Shown here: piece by piece, positions 25,705 through 34,933 of the stretch
Position numbering within the stretch: the first letter of the stretch is position 1
Layout: every line of letters begins with the position of its first letter
NCBI GenBank assembly: GCA_009692065.1
Contig: SHZY01000027.1
Coordinates: forward strand, 1-49,234
Length of the DNA stretch: 49,234 nt
From: Gemmataceae bacterium
Lineage (GTDB): Bacteria; Planctomycetota; Planctomycetia; Gemmatales; Gemmataceae
Direction: 5' to 3'
Notes under the pieces: generated by a model
What the model was told of the DNA's origin: nothing
Database searches by the model: none
The model's input: the letters and a program-made list of their open reading frames with translations, nothing else
Program-made: the position numbers and the translations under genes

Positions 25705-28062
25705 ATGAAGAGCCGTCACTGCTTACTTGTGATCGCCGCCGGCTTGGTCGGCGCGGGGATAGCTCGCGCCGATGCTCCGCTGTTTGGCCGCGAGATTGTG
25801 CCGGTCCTTTATAAGTTGGGCTGCAGCTCCGGGTCGTGTCATGGCTCGTTCTCCGGCAAGGGCGGGTTTCGCCTGTCGCTGTTCGCGTCGGATCCTGACG
25901 CCGACTACCAGGAAGTCCGCGGCATGTTCGGCCGCCGTGTGAACGTCCAATCTCCAGAAAGCAGCCTGCTGCTGCTCAAGCCGACGGGGCAAGTTCCCCA
26001 CGGCGGCAGCGTTCGGCTTCGTCCGGGCAGCGCCGACTACCACCTGATTCGCCGGTGGATCGACGCGGGCATGCCGTATGTACCGGAGAAGGAGGGCCGC
26101 GTGATGGCCGTGCGCGTCGAGCCGGCCAAGTTCCTTGCCAACGTGAACGCGGTGCCGACTGCGCTCAAAGTATTCGCACGCCTTCAAAATGGACCGGAGG
26201 TTAATGTCACGCGATTCGCTCGCTTCGAGCCGTTTGACGCCACCATCGCGGAAGTTGATGAAGTCGGCAAAGTCACTGCCCGCCGCAGCGGCGATACCCA
26301 CATCCTGGCCCATTACGCAGGGCAGATCGGCTACACCTTCGCCCTGGTTCCTCAGACGCTGCCGAAGGGCCTGACCGTTTCCGATGAAAAATTTGCCGAC
26401 CCGATCGATCGCATGATTGCCGACAAGTTGAAGCAGCTCAATATCGTTCCGTCGCCGCGGAGTGATGACGTGACGTTCCTGCGCCGCGTGCATCTGGACA
26501 TCACGGGCCAGCTGCCAACAGCCGACCAGATTCGCCGATTCCTTGCCGATACCGCGAAGGACAAGCGGGAACGCGTGATCGACGAGTTGCTGCGTCACCC
26601 ATTGCACTCGGCTGTCTGGGCGACCAAGCTGTGCGACATCACAGGGGCGGACAATCGCGTGCTGTACGATCGGGCCGTCAGCAACATGCACGATTGGTAT
26701 CGCAACAAGCTGGCGGCCAATTGGCCATGGGACAAGCTGGTCCTGGGCGTGTTGACCGCGACTTCAGCGGATGGCCGCAGTGCCGAGGAATTGACCGCCG
26801 AACAAAAACGGCTCGCCGAGGAGCGGAAGCAGAAGGAACCGAACAAGATCGTACCGTCCAGCGAGAAGCCCTGGGAGAGTGGCTACGCACTGCGCAACAC
26901 TCTCGACGTGTTCTTCGACAACAACAAATTCCGCGTGCAGGCCGGTCCGGACAAGGGCAAGATCGATCCGATCCCGATCGCCCAGCAGGCGGCGACCGCT
27001 TTTCTAGGGGTGCGCCTCGAATGTGCCGAATGCCACAAACACCCGCACGACCGCTGGTCGCAGGAAGACTTCCTTGGCTTCACGCTGTCGTTCGCTTACA
27101 TCAACCGCGGCGTGGATCCGAGCTTGAAGAAGAGGAAGTTCAACTTCAATGGCTTGCACGTGGCCGAGGAGCCGCTGGCGCACTTCGCGCAGTTGACGGA
27201 GGCCAAGTCGATCAAGCCGCGAGTTCTCGGTGGGGCGACCATCGCGATGAAGCCGCTCGACGACCCTCGCCTGGAGGTCTGGAAGTGGATGGTCGGGCCG
27301 GACAACCCGTACTTTGCGCGCTCCATCGTCAACCGCGTGTGGGCGTACTACTTCGGCAAGGGCCTGATCGACCCGGTCGATGCGCTGTCAGCGGCCAATC
27401 CGCCGTCGCATCCCGAAGTGCTCGATGAGTTGGTGCGCGATTTCGTGGCTCACAAATACGACCTGCGACACCTGCATCGCCGCATCGTCAATACGGCCGC
27501 CTACCAGCGTACCTGGGAAGCCAACGCGAACAACGTCAAGGATGAGCGCAACTATTCGCATCGGCTCTTGCGGCGCATGTCGGCCGAGCAAGTGGTGGAC
27601 GCGGTGGCACAAGCGACCGGCACCAAGGTGGACTTGAAGCCCGTGTACAGCGGCGATCCGAATCGGCCGTTCGAGCGTGCGGTGGAGTACCCCTTGAGTC
27701 GACCGGGCGGGACCGACAGCTACCTCTTGAAGATTTTCGACAAGCCGCAGCGCACCGTGAGCTGCGACTGCGAGCGGGCCGAGACGCCGAACCTGAGCCA
27801 GTCGCTGTACTTTTACAATGACGGCGCCTTGATCAAGAAGATTACAGAGAAAGACGGCCGTCTCGCCAAGCTGCTTGCGTCCCAACCGGACAATGGCAAG
27901 CTGCTGGAGGAGTTGTACTTGAATACGTTGAGCCGGGTGCCGACTACGCCCGAGCGCGAGCAGGCGACACGCTACTTGCAGTCGGCGAAGTCGCGGACGG
28001 AAGGGTTTGAGGATTTGCTGTGGGCGCTGTTGAATCGGCGCGAGTTCTTGGTGCTTCATTAG
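25705..28062 (+). CDS. DUF1549/DUF1553 protein with CX4CH motif and Big2-like domain
   Basis: The protein is 785 residues with a signal peptide (about 1-23). A cytochrome-like N domain carries C40-SSGS-CH46, a five-apart Cys spacing instead of the usual CXXCH. A small immunoglobulin-like (Big2-type) segment follows at about 130-225. DUF1549 spans about 230-460 (DPIDRMIADKL, FLRRVHLDITGQLPT), with a second heme-like CAECHKHPHDRW. DUF1553 spans about 520-780 (NPYFARSIVNRVWAYYFGKGLIDPVD). AGGA lies seven bases before the start. It is followed by a palindromic repeat and a DUF1501 gene, the usual partner. The function is unproven for the family. Confidence 0.92.
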   Translation: MKSRHCLLVIAAGLVGAGIARADAPLFGREIVPVLYKLGCSSGSCHGSFSGKGGFRLSLFASDPDADYQEVRGMFGRRVNVQSPESSLLLLKPTGQVPHGGSVRLRPGSADYHLIRRWIDAGMPYVPEKEGRVMAVRVEPAKFLANVNAVPTALKVFARLQNGPEVNVTRFARFEPFDATIAEVDEVGKVTARRSGDTHILAHYAGQIGYTFALVPQTLPKGLTVSDEKFADPIDRMIADKLKQLNIVPSPRSDDVTFLRRVHLDITGQLPTADQIRRFLADTAKDKRERVIDELLRHPLHSAVWATKLCDITGADNRVLYDRAVSNMHDWYRNKLAANWPWDKLVLGVLTATSADGRSAEELTAEQKRLAEERKQKEPNKIVPSSEKPWESGYALRNTLDVFFDNNKFRVQAGPDKGKIDPIPIAQQAATAFLGVRLECAECHKHPHDRWSQEDFLGFTLSFAYINRGVDPSLKKRKFNFNGLHVAEEPLAHFAQLTEAKSIKPRVLGGATIAMKPLDDPRLEVWKWMVGPDNPYFARSIVNRVWAYYFGKGLIDPVDALSAANPPSHPEVLDELVRDFVAHKYDLRHLHRRIVNTAAYQRTWEANANNVKDERNYSHRLLRRMSAEQVVDAVAQATGTKVDLKPVYSGDPNRPFERAVEYPLSRPGGTDSYLLKIFDKPQRTVSCDCERAETPNLSQSLYFYNDGALIKKITEKDGRLAKLLASQPDNGKLLEELYLNTLSRVPTTPEREQATRYLQSAKSRTEGFEDLLWALLNRREFLVLH

Positions 28063-28066
28063 CCGA

Positions 28067-28110
28067 TTTCGTTTAGCGGCCGCGTGACGCCACGCGGGCG
28101 CTAAACGAAA
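28067..28110. repeat. Intergenic palindrome, CGTTTAGCG family, copy 2
   Basis: TTTCGTTTAGCG (28067-28078) pairs with CGCTAAACGAAA (28099-28110), with further pairing inside (CCGCGTG/CACGCGG). It lies between the DUF1549 stop and the DUF1501 start. Confidence 0.85.
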
Positions 28111-28127
28111 ACAAGACGGGATATTCC

Positions 28128-29444
28128 ATGCTGCAAAATAACGGTTGCCACGGCTACACCCGCCGCGATGTCCTCGGCCTGGGGCTCGTCGGCTTATCGT
28201 CGCTCACGTTGCCCGCGATCCTGAAGGCGGAAGGCGAAGCGCGACGCGAGGGCAGGGCGACTCCACGCGCGAAGAACGTTATCTTCATCTGGCAGCAAGG
28301 CGGGCCGCCGCACCAGGACATGTGGGACATGAAGCCCGACGCGCCCGACGGCATTCGCGGCGAGTTCAACCCCATCGCCACCAACCTGCCTGGCTACACC
28401 GTCTGCGAGTTGATGCCGCAACTGGCGCAGCAGATTCATCGCCTTTCGATCATCCGCGGCGTTAATCACCATATTCCGGATCACAACCCGGCGAGCATGT
28501 TCATGCTCGGCAGCGGCAACCCGCCCAGCCAGTCGCTCCGCTATCCGAGCTGGTCGGCGGTCGTGAAAAAGGAAATGCCCGTCGTTCCCGGTCTGCCCAC
28601 GGCGATTGCCATCCCGAGCGAGCCGAGCGAAGGCCCCGGCGCCGGTTTCCTGGGCTCCGCGTACCAATCGTTCGCGCTGCAAAGCGATCCTAATGACCGC
28701 AGCTTTCAGGTTCGCGCCATGACGCTGCCGGCAGGCATCGACCGTGCCCGCTTCGATCGCCGCCACGCGCTTCTCAACGAGTCGGAGCGGTCCTTCGATC
28801 GGCTGCTCGAACGGCCCGACCTCTTGTCGAGCATCGACCAGAACTACCGTGACGCCCATCAGATCATCCTGTCGCCGCGCACCAATGGCGCCTTCCAGAT
28901 CGATCAGGAAGCCGAGCGCACCCGCGACCGCTATGGCCGCACGAAGCTCGGTCAGCGTTTGCTGCTCGCGCGTCGGCTCATTGAAGCGGGCGTGCGTTTC
29001 GTGACAATCAGCGAGCCGGCCGGCTGGGACACGCATGCCGACAATTTCAGCCGCTTGCGCGACAACCTCCCCGTGGTCGATCGGGCTGTCAGCGCGCTGC
29101 TGGAAGACCTGGCGCTGCGTGGCTTGCTCGACGATACGCTGGTGATGATGTTTGGCGAGTTTGGCCGCACGCCGCGCATCAATGTCCAGGCCGGCCGCGA
29201 TCATTGGGCCCAGGCGATGAGCATCATGCTGGCGGGCGGCGGCGTGCCCGCCGGGCTGGTCTACGGCGCCACCGACCGCAACGGCGCGTTCGTCACCCGA
29301 GAGAGCCATTCGCCCGCCGATTTCGCCTGCACCATCTACTCGCAGCTGGGCATCGATCCGCACAAGCGTTATCCAACGCCCTCGGGCCAGGATGTGCCCA
29401 TTGTCACCGGCGGCACTGCCATTCCAGCCATCCTGAGGGCATGA
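28128..29444 (+). CDS. DUF1501 protein with Tat leader
   Basis: The protein is 438 residues. The N terminus GYTRRDVLGLGLVGLSSLTLP is a Tat leader. The body shows DUF1501 marks: NVIFIWQQGGPPHQDMWDMKP, GVNHHIPDHNPASMFMLG, GWDTHADNF, MFGEFGRTPRIN, GRDHWAQAMS. His and Asp residues in these blocks match the metal ligands of the alkaline phosphatase fold. It is the partner of the DUF1549/DUF1553 gene 65 bases upstream. No strong ribosome site is visible, so it may rely on read-through from upstream. The reaction is unknown for the family. Confidence 0.92.
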   Translation: MLQNNGCHGYTRRDVLGLGLVGLSSLTLPAILKAEGEARREGRATPRAKNVIFIWQQGGPPHQDMWDMKPDAPDGIRGEFNPIATNLPGYTVCELMPQLAQQIHRLSIIRGVNHHIPDHNPASMFMLGSGNPPSQSLRYPSWSAVVKKEMPVVPGLPTAIAIPSEPSEGPGAGFLGSAYQSFALQSDPNDRSFQVRAMTLPAGIDRARFDRRHALLNESERSFDRLLERPDLLSSIDQNYRDAHQIILSPRTNGAFQIDQEAERTRDRYGRTKLGQRLLLARRLIEAGVRFVTISEPAGWDTHADNFSRLRDNLPVVDRAVSALLEDLALRGLLDDTLVMMFGEFGRTPRINVQAGRDHWAQAMSIMLAGGGVPAGLVYGATDRNGAFVTRESHSPADFACTIYSQLGIDPHKRYPTPSGQDVPIVTGGTAIPAILRA

Positions 29445-29911
29445 GTCGTTCATGCCGCGACGTTTCTCAGCGTAGCATTAAAAAACTCAGAATCGTTGAT
29501 AAAACAGAGGATATGAGGCATACAGGAAGCCAGGAATAAGTGGAATTTCAGTCTTCCTGCATTGCTCTAGGCGGTCACTGGTCTTCCCAAGTTTCGCAAT
29601 CTGCGCAGGAAATCCACTTGCTTTGTCCTTCCTGACCCATATAACTTCACTTCTGCAGGATCGCTCACCTTTCAAGCGCCGACGAGCTGGTGCGAAGTTA
29701 CCATCTGACTGGATCAAGGCCCGCCCAGCCAAGCCTGAAAAATTGTTCATGAATAAGCCGACTTGCCCCCACTCAAGGGTGTGCGGGCATGTCGTTTTTT
29801 TCGTCGGGAACGCGAGGAGTCGCTTTGCCCGCCGGGTAGGCCCGCCTTTCCTGCCTGCAGTCTTGCGTTGAGTTGTCGCCTGGAGAACATTTACCTGAGG
29901 TAATAATTACC
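29445..29911. other. Intergenic stretch of 467 bases
   Basis: No coding frame here has a ribosome site or family resemblance. The only clear element is the hairpin and T7 tract at 29759-29801. The promoter of the cytochrome gene at 29912 should lie between 29802 and 29890, but no confident -35/-10 pair is seen. Confidence 0.5.
29759..29801 (+). terminator. Rho-independent terminator with T7
   Basis: Twelve pairs with two mismatches form between 29759-29772 (CGACTTGCCCCCAC) and 29781-29794 (GTGCGGGCATGTCG), around an eight-base loop. Seven T follow at once (29795-29801). It would end transcripts from the DUF1501 operon about 310 bases upstream. Confidence 0.65.
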
Positions 29912-30775
29912 ATGAACCATTGCTCGCTATTCGCCGCCGCCTTGCTGCTCGGACTCGCCGCTTCTGCACCTGCACAGGACGATGGCGGTCCGTGGCTTCC
30001 GAAAGCGGAACAGAAAAAATTGCTCGCGCTCATGCCCAAGGGAGTGCCTCTCGGCAAGAATCTCAAGTTCTACTACTCGGCACCGGTGTATCAGAACATG
30101 TTCACCATGAACAACGGCCGGTCGAAATTCAACGTGATCACTCCCATCACCGATGTTGACCCGTGGCGGGTCTCGGGCGGCATGCACCACGTTGACAAGA
30201 AAGATTGGCGCAACGTCACCGGGCTCGACCTGCCGGGGCCCATCGTCTACTGGCAGGAAGATACGGACGTGCGGGCCTTTGCCCTCGTCCCCAAATGGCG
30301 CTGGCAATTCCCCACCGGGACGCTGGCCTACGACGTGCTCTTACGCGTCAAGGATGGCAAGGAGCATATCTTTGAGGTCCGCGTCCAGGAAAAAAGAGAA
30401 ACCGACTGGGACGACGGCACGATCTACCGGCCCAAAGCGTCCACCGACAAGGCCGACCGCTATTCCTGGACCTGGGATTTTTCCGGCAGCGACTTGAAAG
30501 GGGGGTCTTCCATCACCTATCAAGGCAAGATCGACCCGAAGGCGAGGTTCGTGCCCACGCGAACCCTGGTTACCGATGGCGGGAACTTCACGCCGCCGAA
30601 TTATGTGGGGACCGGCATGTCTTGCAATACCTGCCACTCCGGGGTCGGCGAGTTATACGACACGCCTGGGCGAATCTATCGCGAGGCTCGGCGCGGCGAC
30701 GACGGCCGATTCTCCTGGCATCCCTTCACGGATGGCGGTGACATCGACGAGCGCTGGCCCCTCAAGGCGAAGTGA
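29912..30775 (+). CDS. Secreted c-type cytochrome of unknown role
   Basis: The protein is 287 residues. ATG 29912 begins a signal peptide (MNHCSLFAAALLLGLAASAPAQ). The mature part is beta-rich (GKNLKFYYSAPVYQNMFTMNN, VITPITDVDPWRVSGGMHHVD, PIVYWQEDTDVRA) and ends with one heme site, MSCNTCHSGVGELY, at about 248-261. It stands alone, with a terminator upstream and a bidirectional one downstream. The single CXXCH at the C terminus and the beta-rich N region do not match a family I can name. A periplasmic electron-transfer role is likely. Confidence 0.7.
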   Translation: MNHCSLFAAALLLGLAASAPAQDDGGPWLPKAEQKKLLALMPKGVPLGKNLKFYYSAPVYQNMFTMNNGRSKFNVITPITDVDPWRVSGGMHHVDKKDWRNVTGLDLPGPIVYWQEDTDVRAFALVPKWRWQFPTGTLAYDVLLRVKDGKEHIFEVRVQEKRETDWDDGTIYRPKASTDKADRYSWTWDFSGSDLKGGSSITYQGKIDPKARFVPTRTLVTDGGNFTPPNYVGTGMSCNTCHSGVGELYDTPGRIYREARRGDDGRFSWHPFTDGGDIDERWPLKAK

Positions 30776-30792
30776 TCAAGGAAAAAGGTGTT

Positions 30793-30818
30793 AGGACCCT
30801 TTTCTAGAAAAGGGTCCT
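30793..30818. terminator. Bidirectional terminator (26-base perfect palindrome)
   Basis: The sequence from 30793 to 30818 is fully self-complementary (AGGACCCTTTTCT and its complement). It has a central AAAA/TTTT step and A- or T-rich flanks. It lies between two convergent genes (stops at 30775 and 30827), so it can serve both strands. Confidence 0.75.
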
Positions 30819-30826
30819 GATTCCTT

Positions 30827-31654
30827 TTACGAGCCGGCGTACTCATTCCTCGCGACGGTGTCCGCAAACAATACCTGGGCGCAGCCGTCGATGTCGAACT
30901 TGTACATGGCTTGCGTGGCGAGATCGATATCGATTTCCGTCACCAGCAGTTGTTCCTTTCTCAGCTCCGTCTCTGCGTGAATGCGGCCATCCGGAGCGAC
31001 CACCATTGATCGGCAATTCTGGTGCTCCGGGTGGCACAGGTTGCACGACGCGAACCAGATCGTATTCTCGGCAGCGCGCGTCACGAGCATCGCGTGATGG
31101 ATGGGGATCTTCCAGTCATTGGGGCGTGTGGTGTTGTTCTGCGGATGCAGTACGAGCTGGGCGCCTTGCCGCACGCATTCGCGCGTCGTTTCCGCGAAGC
31201 GAAAGCCCTCGAAACAGATGACGACCCCCACCTTGACGCCGCACAGATCGAACGTTTCGATGCTGGTGCCAGGCGAATAGGCGATGGCGTCGAGCGGCGT
31301 GAGCTTGGTCTTGTGATGAACGCCCATCAGGGCGCCCGTCTCGGAGATCACCAGTGCCGAGTTGTAGGGCTTGCCAGCGCTGCGCGGGATCTCGGTGCCT
31401 AGGACGCACGCCATGCCAAGCTGGCCGCAGCGCGCCGCGACTCGGCCATGCAGATCGTCTAGCTGGGCCGGCTCCACGTGGGTCGTGGGCGTGGCGATAT
31501 CGACACGGTAGCCGACGGTTTGCGTTTCCGGGAAACAAACGATTTGCACGCTCGCCTGGGCCGCGTCATCGAGGAAGCGGAAAATCGTGCGCTCGTTCGT
31601 CGTCAGCGAGTCGGTCTGCCGGCATTGCGCGAGGCCGATGCGTAGGGGTTTCAT
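30827..31654 (-). CDS. Nitrilase/carbon-nitrogen hydrolase family amidase
   Basis: The protein is 275 residues with the full catalytic set of the nitrilase superfamily: Glu43 in CFPET, Lys115 in GVHHKTKL and Cys147 in VVICFEG. Length and order fit the omega-amidase, N-carbamoylputrescine amidase or beta-ureidopropionase groups. It has no signal peptide, so it is cytoplasmic. ATG 31654 has AAAGGA upstream; a longer frame to 31732 lacks a site and conserved residues. It is divergent from the HzsA-related operon, with about 234 bases between the starts, so the two may share a control region. The substrate is not predictable. Confidence 0.9.
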   Translation of the reverse strand: MKPLRIGLAQCRQTDSLTTNERTIFRFLDDAAQASVQIVCFPETQTVGYRVDIATPTTHVEPAQLDDLHGRVAARCGQLGMACVLGTEIPRSAGKPYNSALVISETGALMGVHHKTKLTPLDAIAYSPGTSIETFDLCGVKVGVVICFEGFRFAETTRECVRQGAQLVLHPQNNTTRPNDWKIPIHHAMLVTRAAENTIWFASCNLCHPEHQNCRSMVVAPDGRIHAETELRKEQLLVTEIDIDLATQAMYKFDIDGCAQVLFADTVARNEYAGS

Positions 31655-31888
31655 TCGCTCAATCCTTTCGAGAATAATCGTTGCGGCCTTCTTGGCTGAG
31701 GGTATAATAGCCGCTTGACTGGATTGATCCAACGCGCCTGCCGTTTGGGTGGCGAGCTTGCTCGCCGGCTAACCCGGATTGCGCATTTCGGGCTAAATCC
31801 AGCCCGCCCTCGTCAGTCCATCCCACCCCAGGCGGCGGGAAGCATTCCGGCTTCCATCGCCGCTCGCACGCAAGGAAGGCCCCTGGTC
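31655..31888. promoter_or_regulatory. Divergent control region with small hairpins
   Basis: This gap separates the nitrilase (minus) from the HzsA-related gene (plus) and must hold both promoters. A hairpin GGCGAG-CTTG-CTCGCC lies at 31751-31766. A looser inverted pair (TAACCCG near 31770 and CGGGCTA near 31789) follows. AAGGAAGG near 31872 is the likely ribosome site of the plus-strand gene. Confidence 0.45.
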
Positions 31889-34888
31889 ATGCTAATCGTG
31901 AAAATCAGGCATGCAGCGTCCGTGGTGTTCGCCCTGACCTTTCTCTACGCCTGCCAACCGTTGGCCGGCCAGGACAAGCCGCCACAACGCAAGTTGCGCG
32001 TTGACCCGCCGCCGATCGCGGCCGACAAGGCGGTCAAGTACGACTACGACATCGTTTACGTCCGCGCGCCACGCGTCGTCAAGGGCAAGGATGGCAAGGA
32101 CGTGCAGGCCCAGGTTTGGCCCGATGCCGGCACGCCTCATGCGTTGCGGGCTTCGACCGATCTGATGGTGCTGCATCCCGACGGGAGCGAAGAGATGCTG
32201 GTCGAAGGCGGCCAGGGAGCGATTGCCGATCCGTACGTCTCCTTCGACGCCAAGTGGGTCTATTACTCTTACTGCCACGACCACACGGGCAATGGCGGCG
32301 CCGATGTCTACAAGGTCCAAGTCGCGACGCGCAAGACGGTGCGGTTGACGCAGCAGGAATGGACGCCGAACACCGGGGTCGGCCCTTCGCTTGGCGCTCA
32401 GGCTCGGAAAGGCGTGTACAACATCCATCCCTGCCCGCTGCCGGGGGGCCGGGTCGCCTTCGTCAGCAATCGCGACGGCCTGAAGGCGCCGCGCCTCGCG
32501 CAATCCGCCCTGCAACTCTTCGTAATGGACGAGGACGGCGCCAATGTTGAGAAGATCGGCTTCCTGAACGTCGGCCAGGCCTTGCATCCAGTGGTGCTCA
32601 AGGATGGCAGACTCATTTTCAGCTCGCTCGAAGTTCAGGGCAAGCACAACACCGGCTGGGGCATCCTGGGCATTCATCCCGACGGCACCAACTGGGACCC
32701 GGTCGTCAGCGCCCTGTCGCAGGGCGGCGCCCCGATCCCATTCCACTTTCAGACGCAGCTCTCCGATGGCAGCATCATCGTCGAGAATTACTACATCCCG
32801 GCCATGGGCGGCTTCGGCGTCTACTTCAAGCAGCCCGCGGCGCCGCCGGAGGGGACTCCGTCCTTCGGCCCCGCCAAGGTGCGACATGACCCGAAGATGG
32901 CCATGATGAACAACTTCTTCCGCATGCCCTTCCAGCCCTACGGCATGGAGGTGTTGACGCGATTCACGCACAATCACGACTCGCCGGGGCTGCGCGAGGA
33001 CCCCAAGGATTCCAAGTCTCGCCACACCGGCTGGGTGACTCACCCGTGCGGCGCGCCGGACAATCACCTGCTCACCGTCTGGACTGGCATGATGCCCGCC
33101 AACCAGGGACGCATCACCGACAACTACGGCCACGCGCCCGTGGACACCGGCATCTACCTGATCAAGGAAGGCAAATCGTTCTGGGAGCCTGGCGAGATGC
33201 TGCTCGTCAAGAACGACCCGAAGTACAACGAGCAATGGCCGCGCCCGCTCGTGCCCTACAAGCGAATCTACGGTGTCGATGAGCCGCAGCGCTTGCCGAG
33301 TTTACGCAATGACGGCAAGTTGTCGAAGCAACTGCCTGCAGGGACGCCTTTCGGCCTGGTCGGCACGTCGAGTCTGTACAAGCGTGAGAGCGCTCCGCTG
33401 GGCGAGGTGCCCACGGGGAGCGTCACTGCGGTCGGCTCGCCATACTCCGCATTCCCGACGCGTGAGCATCGCACGAACTGGGACGGCCAGGGCGCCGACG
33501 CCGGGCTCTATGCCAACAGCGACATTCACGCCATCCGTATCCTGGCGATGGAACCGGCCTCGCTCCCCGTCGCCGGCAAGTTCTCCAACCTCGCCGGCGA
33601 ACGCCTGCGCATCCTCGGCGAAATACCCGTGCGCCATTTTCGCGCCCATATAGCCCCGGGCTTGCCCGGGGACAAGGGCGGACCCCGGGCAAGCCCGGGG
33701 CTAAATAAAGACGGCCAACCTCTCGATCCCGACGGCAATCCGGACACCAGTTTCCTCGCCAGGATCCCCGCCGACGTCGCCTGGACCTTCCAGACGCTCG
33801 ACAAGGACGGCATGGTCCTCAACATGGCCCAGACTTGGCATCAATTGCGGCCCGGCGAAGTCCGCAACAACTGCGGCGGCTGCCACGCCCACAGCCAAAA
33901 GCCGACGCTCTTCAAGGACACCGCCGCCGCCAAGCCCGATTACGTGCCGTTCGACTTGACCACGCAAACACCGCTTTTGACGACGAAGCAAAACGACCAG
34001 TCCGGCAGACGATGGGACGTCAAGGACGAGACAGGCCTGCGTTTCGTCAAGGGTGTCTTGAATGTCGAATATCACCTCGACATCAAGCCGATCTTCGCGC
34101 GGAGCTGTGTTGCGTGCCACACGGCCAAGTCCGACAAGCCCGCCGGCGGTCTGGTGCTCGACGATGACACGCCGGTACGAGACAGCAAGCACCCCGGCAC
34201 GTATCGCACGCTCGTGCATCCGAAGGATTCGAAGGCCCGGCACTACATTTGGCCGTCGCTGTCGCGCAACAGCTTGCTGACCTGGAAAATCTTCGGCCGG
34301 CGCACCGATGGCTTCCCGGAGAAGTTGATCGAGAGCGCCAAGGGGGACCACTTCGGCCATCTCACCCGGGGCGGCATTCCGTATGAGCCGTTCAAGGGCA
34401 GTATCATGCCGCCTCTGGAAGCTGTGAAGTCGGGCAAGGTCGCGGCGCTGTCCGATGAGGACCGGCGCATGATTGTGCGCTGGATCGATCTCGGCTGCCC
34501 GATCGACCACGACTACAGGCTTGCTATGCCGCAAGCGGCGGGGAACGGCTGGATGCTCGACGATCAGCGGCCGACCTTGACGCTGACGTATCCGCAGGCC
34601 GGCGTTAACGCCAAGCTGGACCGTATCCTGATCGGCATGCACGACTACGGCACCGGCCTCAATATGGAAAGCTTCGAGGTGACGGCCGACTTCCAGATCG
34701 CCGGCGCAGCGGCCGGCGCGAACCTGGCCAGCCGGTTCAGGGCGCTGGCTGATGGCCGCTGGGAACTGCACCTGGCGCACGCTATCACGGTGCTGCCTGG
34801 CGGCAAGTTGACTGTGTCCGTCAAGGACAAGCAAGGCAACCTGAGCCGCATTGAGCGGACGATTTCGGTTCCCGCAATTGGCAAGTAG
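31889..34888 (+). CDS. HzsA-related beta-propeller diheme protein, copy 1
   Basis: The protein is 999 residues. The leader ends in LYACQP, which could be a lipobox, so the protein may be lipid-anchored. An N-terminal TolB/PD40-type propeller (about 60-330: LMVLHPDGSEEMLVEGG, DPYVSFDAKWVYYSY, GRVAFVSNRDG) leads into a middle region like that of the hydrazine synthase alpha subunit. Two heme sites follow, CGGCHAHSQ (about 661) and CVACHTAK (about 740), then a carboxy domain with GNGWMLDDQRPTL. The HzsA-like family is widespread in planctomycetes that do not perform anammox, and no HzsB or HzsC partner is seen here. A 53-base palindrome is inserted in frame at 33651-33703, adding about 20 residues relative to copy 2. 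The function is unknown; redox chemistry outside the cytoplasm is likely. Confidence 0.85.
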   Translation: MLIVKIRHAASVVFALTFLYACQPLAGQDKPPQRKLRVDPPPIAADKAVKYDYDIVYVRAPRVVKGKDGKDVQAQVWPDAGTPHALRASTDLMVLHPDGSEEMLVEGGQGAIADPYVSFDAKWVYYSYCHDHTGNGGADVYKVQVATRKTVRLTQQEWTPNTGVGPSLGAQARKGVYNIHPCPLPGGRVAFVSNRDGLKAPRLAQSALQLFVMDEDGANVEKIGFLNVGQALHPVVLKDGRLIFSSLEVQGKHNTGWGILGIHPDGTNWDPVVSALSQGGAPIPFHFQTQLSDGSIIVENYYIPAMGGFGVYFKQPAAPPEGTPSFGPAKVRHDPKMAMMNNFFRMPFQPYGMEVLTRFTHNHDSPGLREDPKDSKSRHTGWVTHPCGAPDNHLLTVWTGMMPANQGRITDNYGHAPVDTGIYLIKEGKSFWEPGEMLLVKNDPKYNEQWPRPLVPYKRIYGVDEPQRLPSLRNDGKLSKQLPAGTPFGLVGTSSLYKRESAPLGEVPTGSVTAVGSPYSAFPTREHRTNWDGQGADAGLYANSDIHAIRILAMEPASLPVAGKFSNLAGERLRILGEIPVRHFRAHIAPGLPGDKGGPRASPGLNKDGQPLDPDGNPDTSFLARIPADVAWTFQTLDKDGMVLNMAQTWHQLRPGEVRNNCGGCHAHSQKPTLFKDTAAAKPDYVPFDLTTQTPLLTTKQNDQSGRRWDVKDETGLRFVKGVLNVEYHLDIKPIFARSCVACHTAKSDKPAGGLVLDDDTPVRDSKHPGTYRTLVHPKDSKARHYIWPSLSRNSLLTWKIFGRRTDGFPEKLIESAKGDHFGHLTRGGIPYEPFKGSIMPPLEAVKSGKVAALSDEDRRMIVRWIDLGCPIDHDYRLAMPQAAGNGWMLDDQRPTLTLTYPQAGVNAKLDRILIGMHDYGTGLNMESFEVTADFQIAGAAAGANLASRFRALADGRWELHLAHAITVLPGGKLTVSVKDKQGNLSRIERTISVPAIGK
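33651..33703. repeat. Palindromic element inserted in frame in the HzsA-related gene
   Basis: Perfect 21-base arms (33651-33671 and 33683-33703; core CCCCGGGCTTGCCCGGGG) surround 11 bases. They encode a Gly/Pro-rich insert (IAPGLPGDKGGPRASPGLN) between EIPVR and DGQPLDPD, where copy 2 at 35870 goes straight from EIPVRKFG to ADGKQPLDPD. The insert keeps the frame. Confidence 0.85.
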
Positions 34889-34933
34889 ATGGCAACAAAC
34901 CAGGGACAAGCTGACTTTTCAGAGGGTTAATCC

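Noticed and set aside
29487..29871. Two small open frames (minus 29487-29750, plus 29623-29871)
   Set aside because: No ribosome sites, no family resemblance, and they cross a terminator hairpin.
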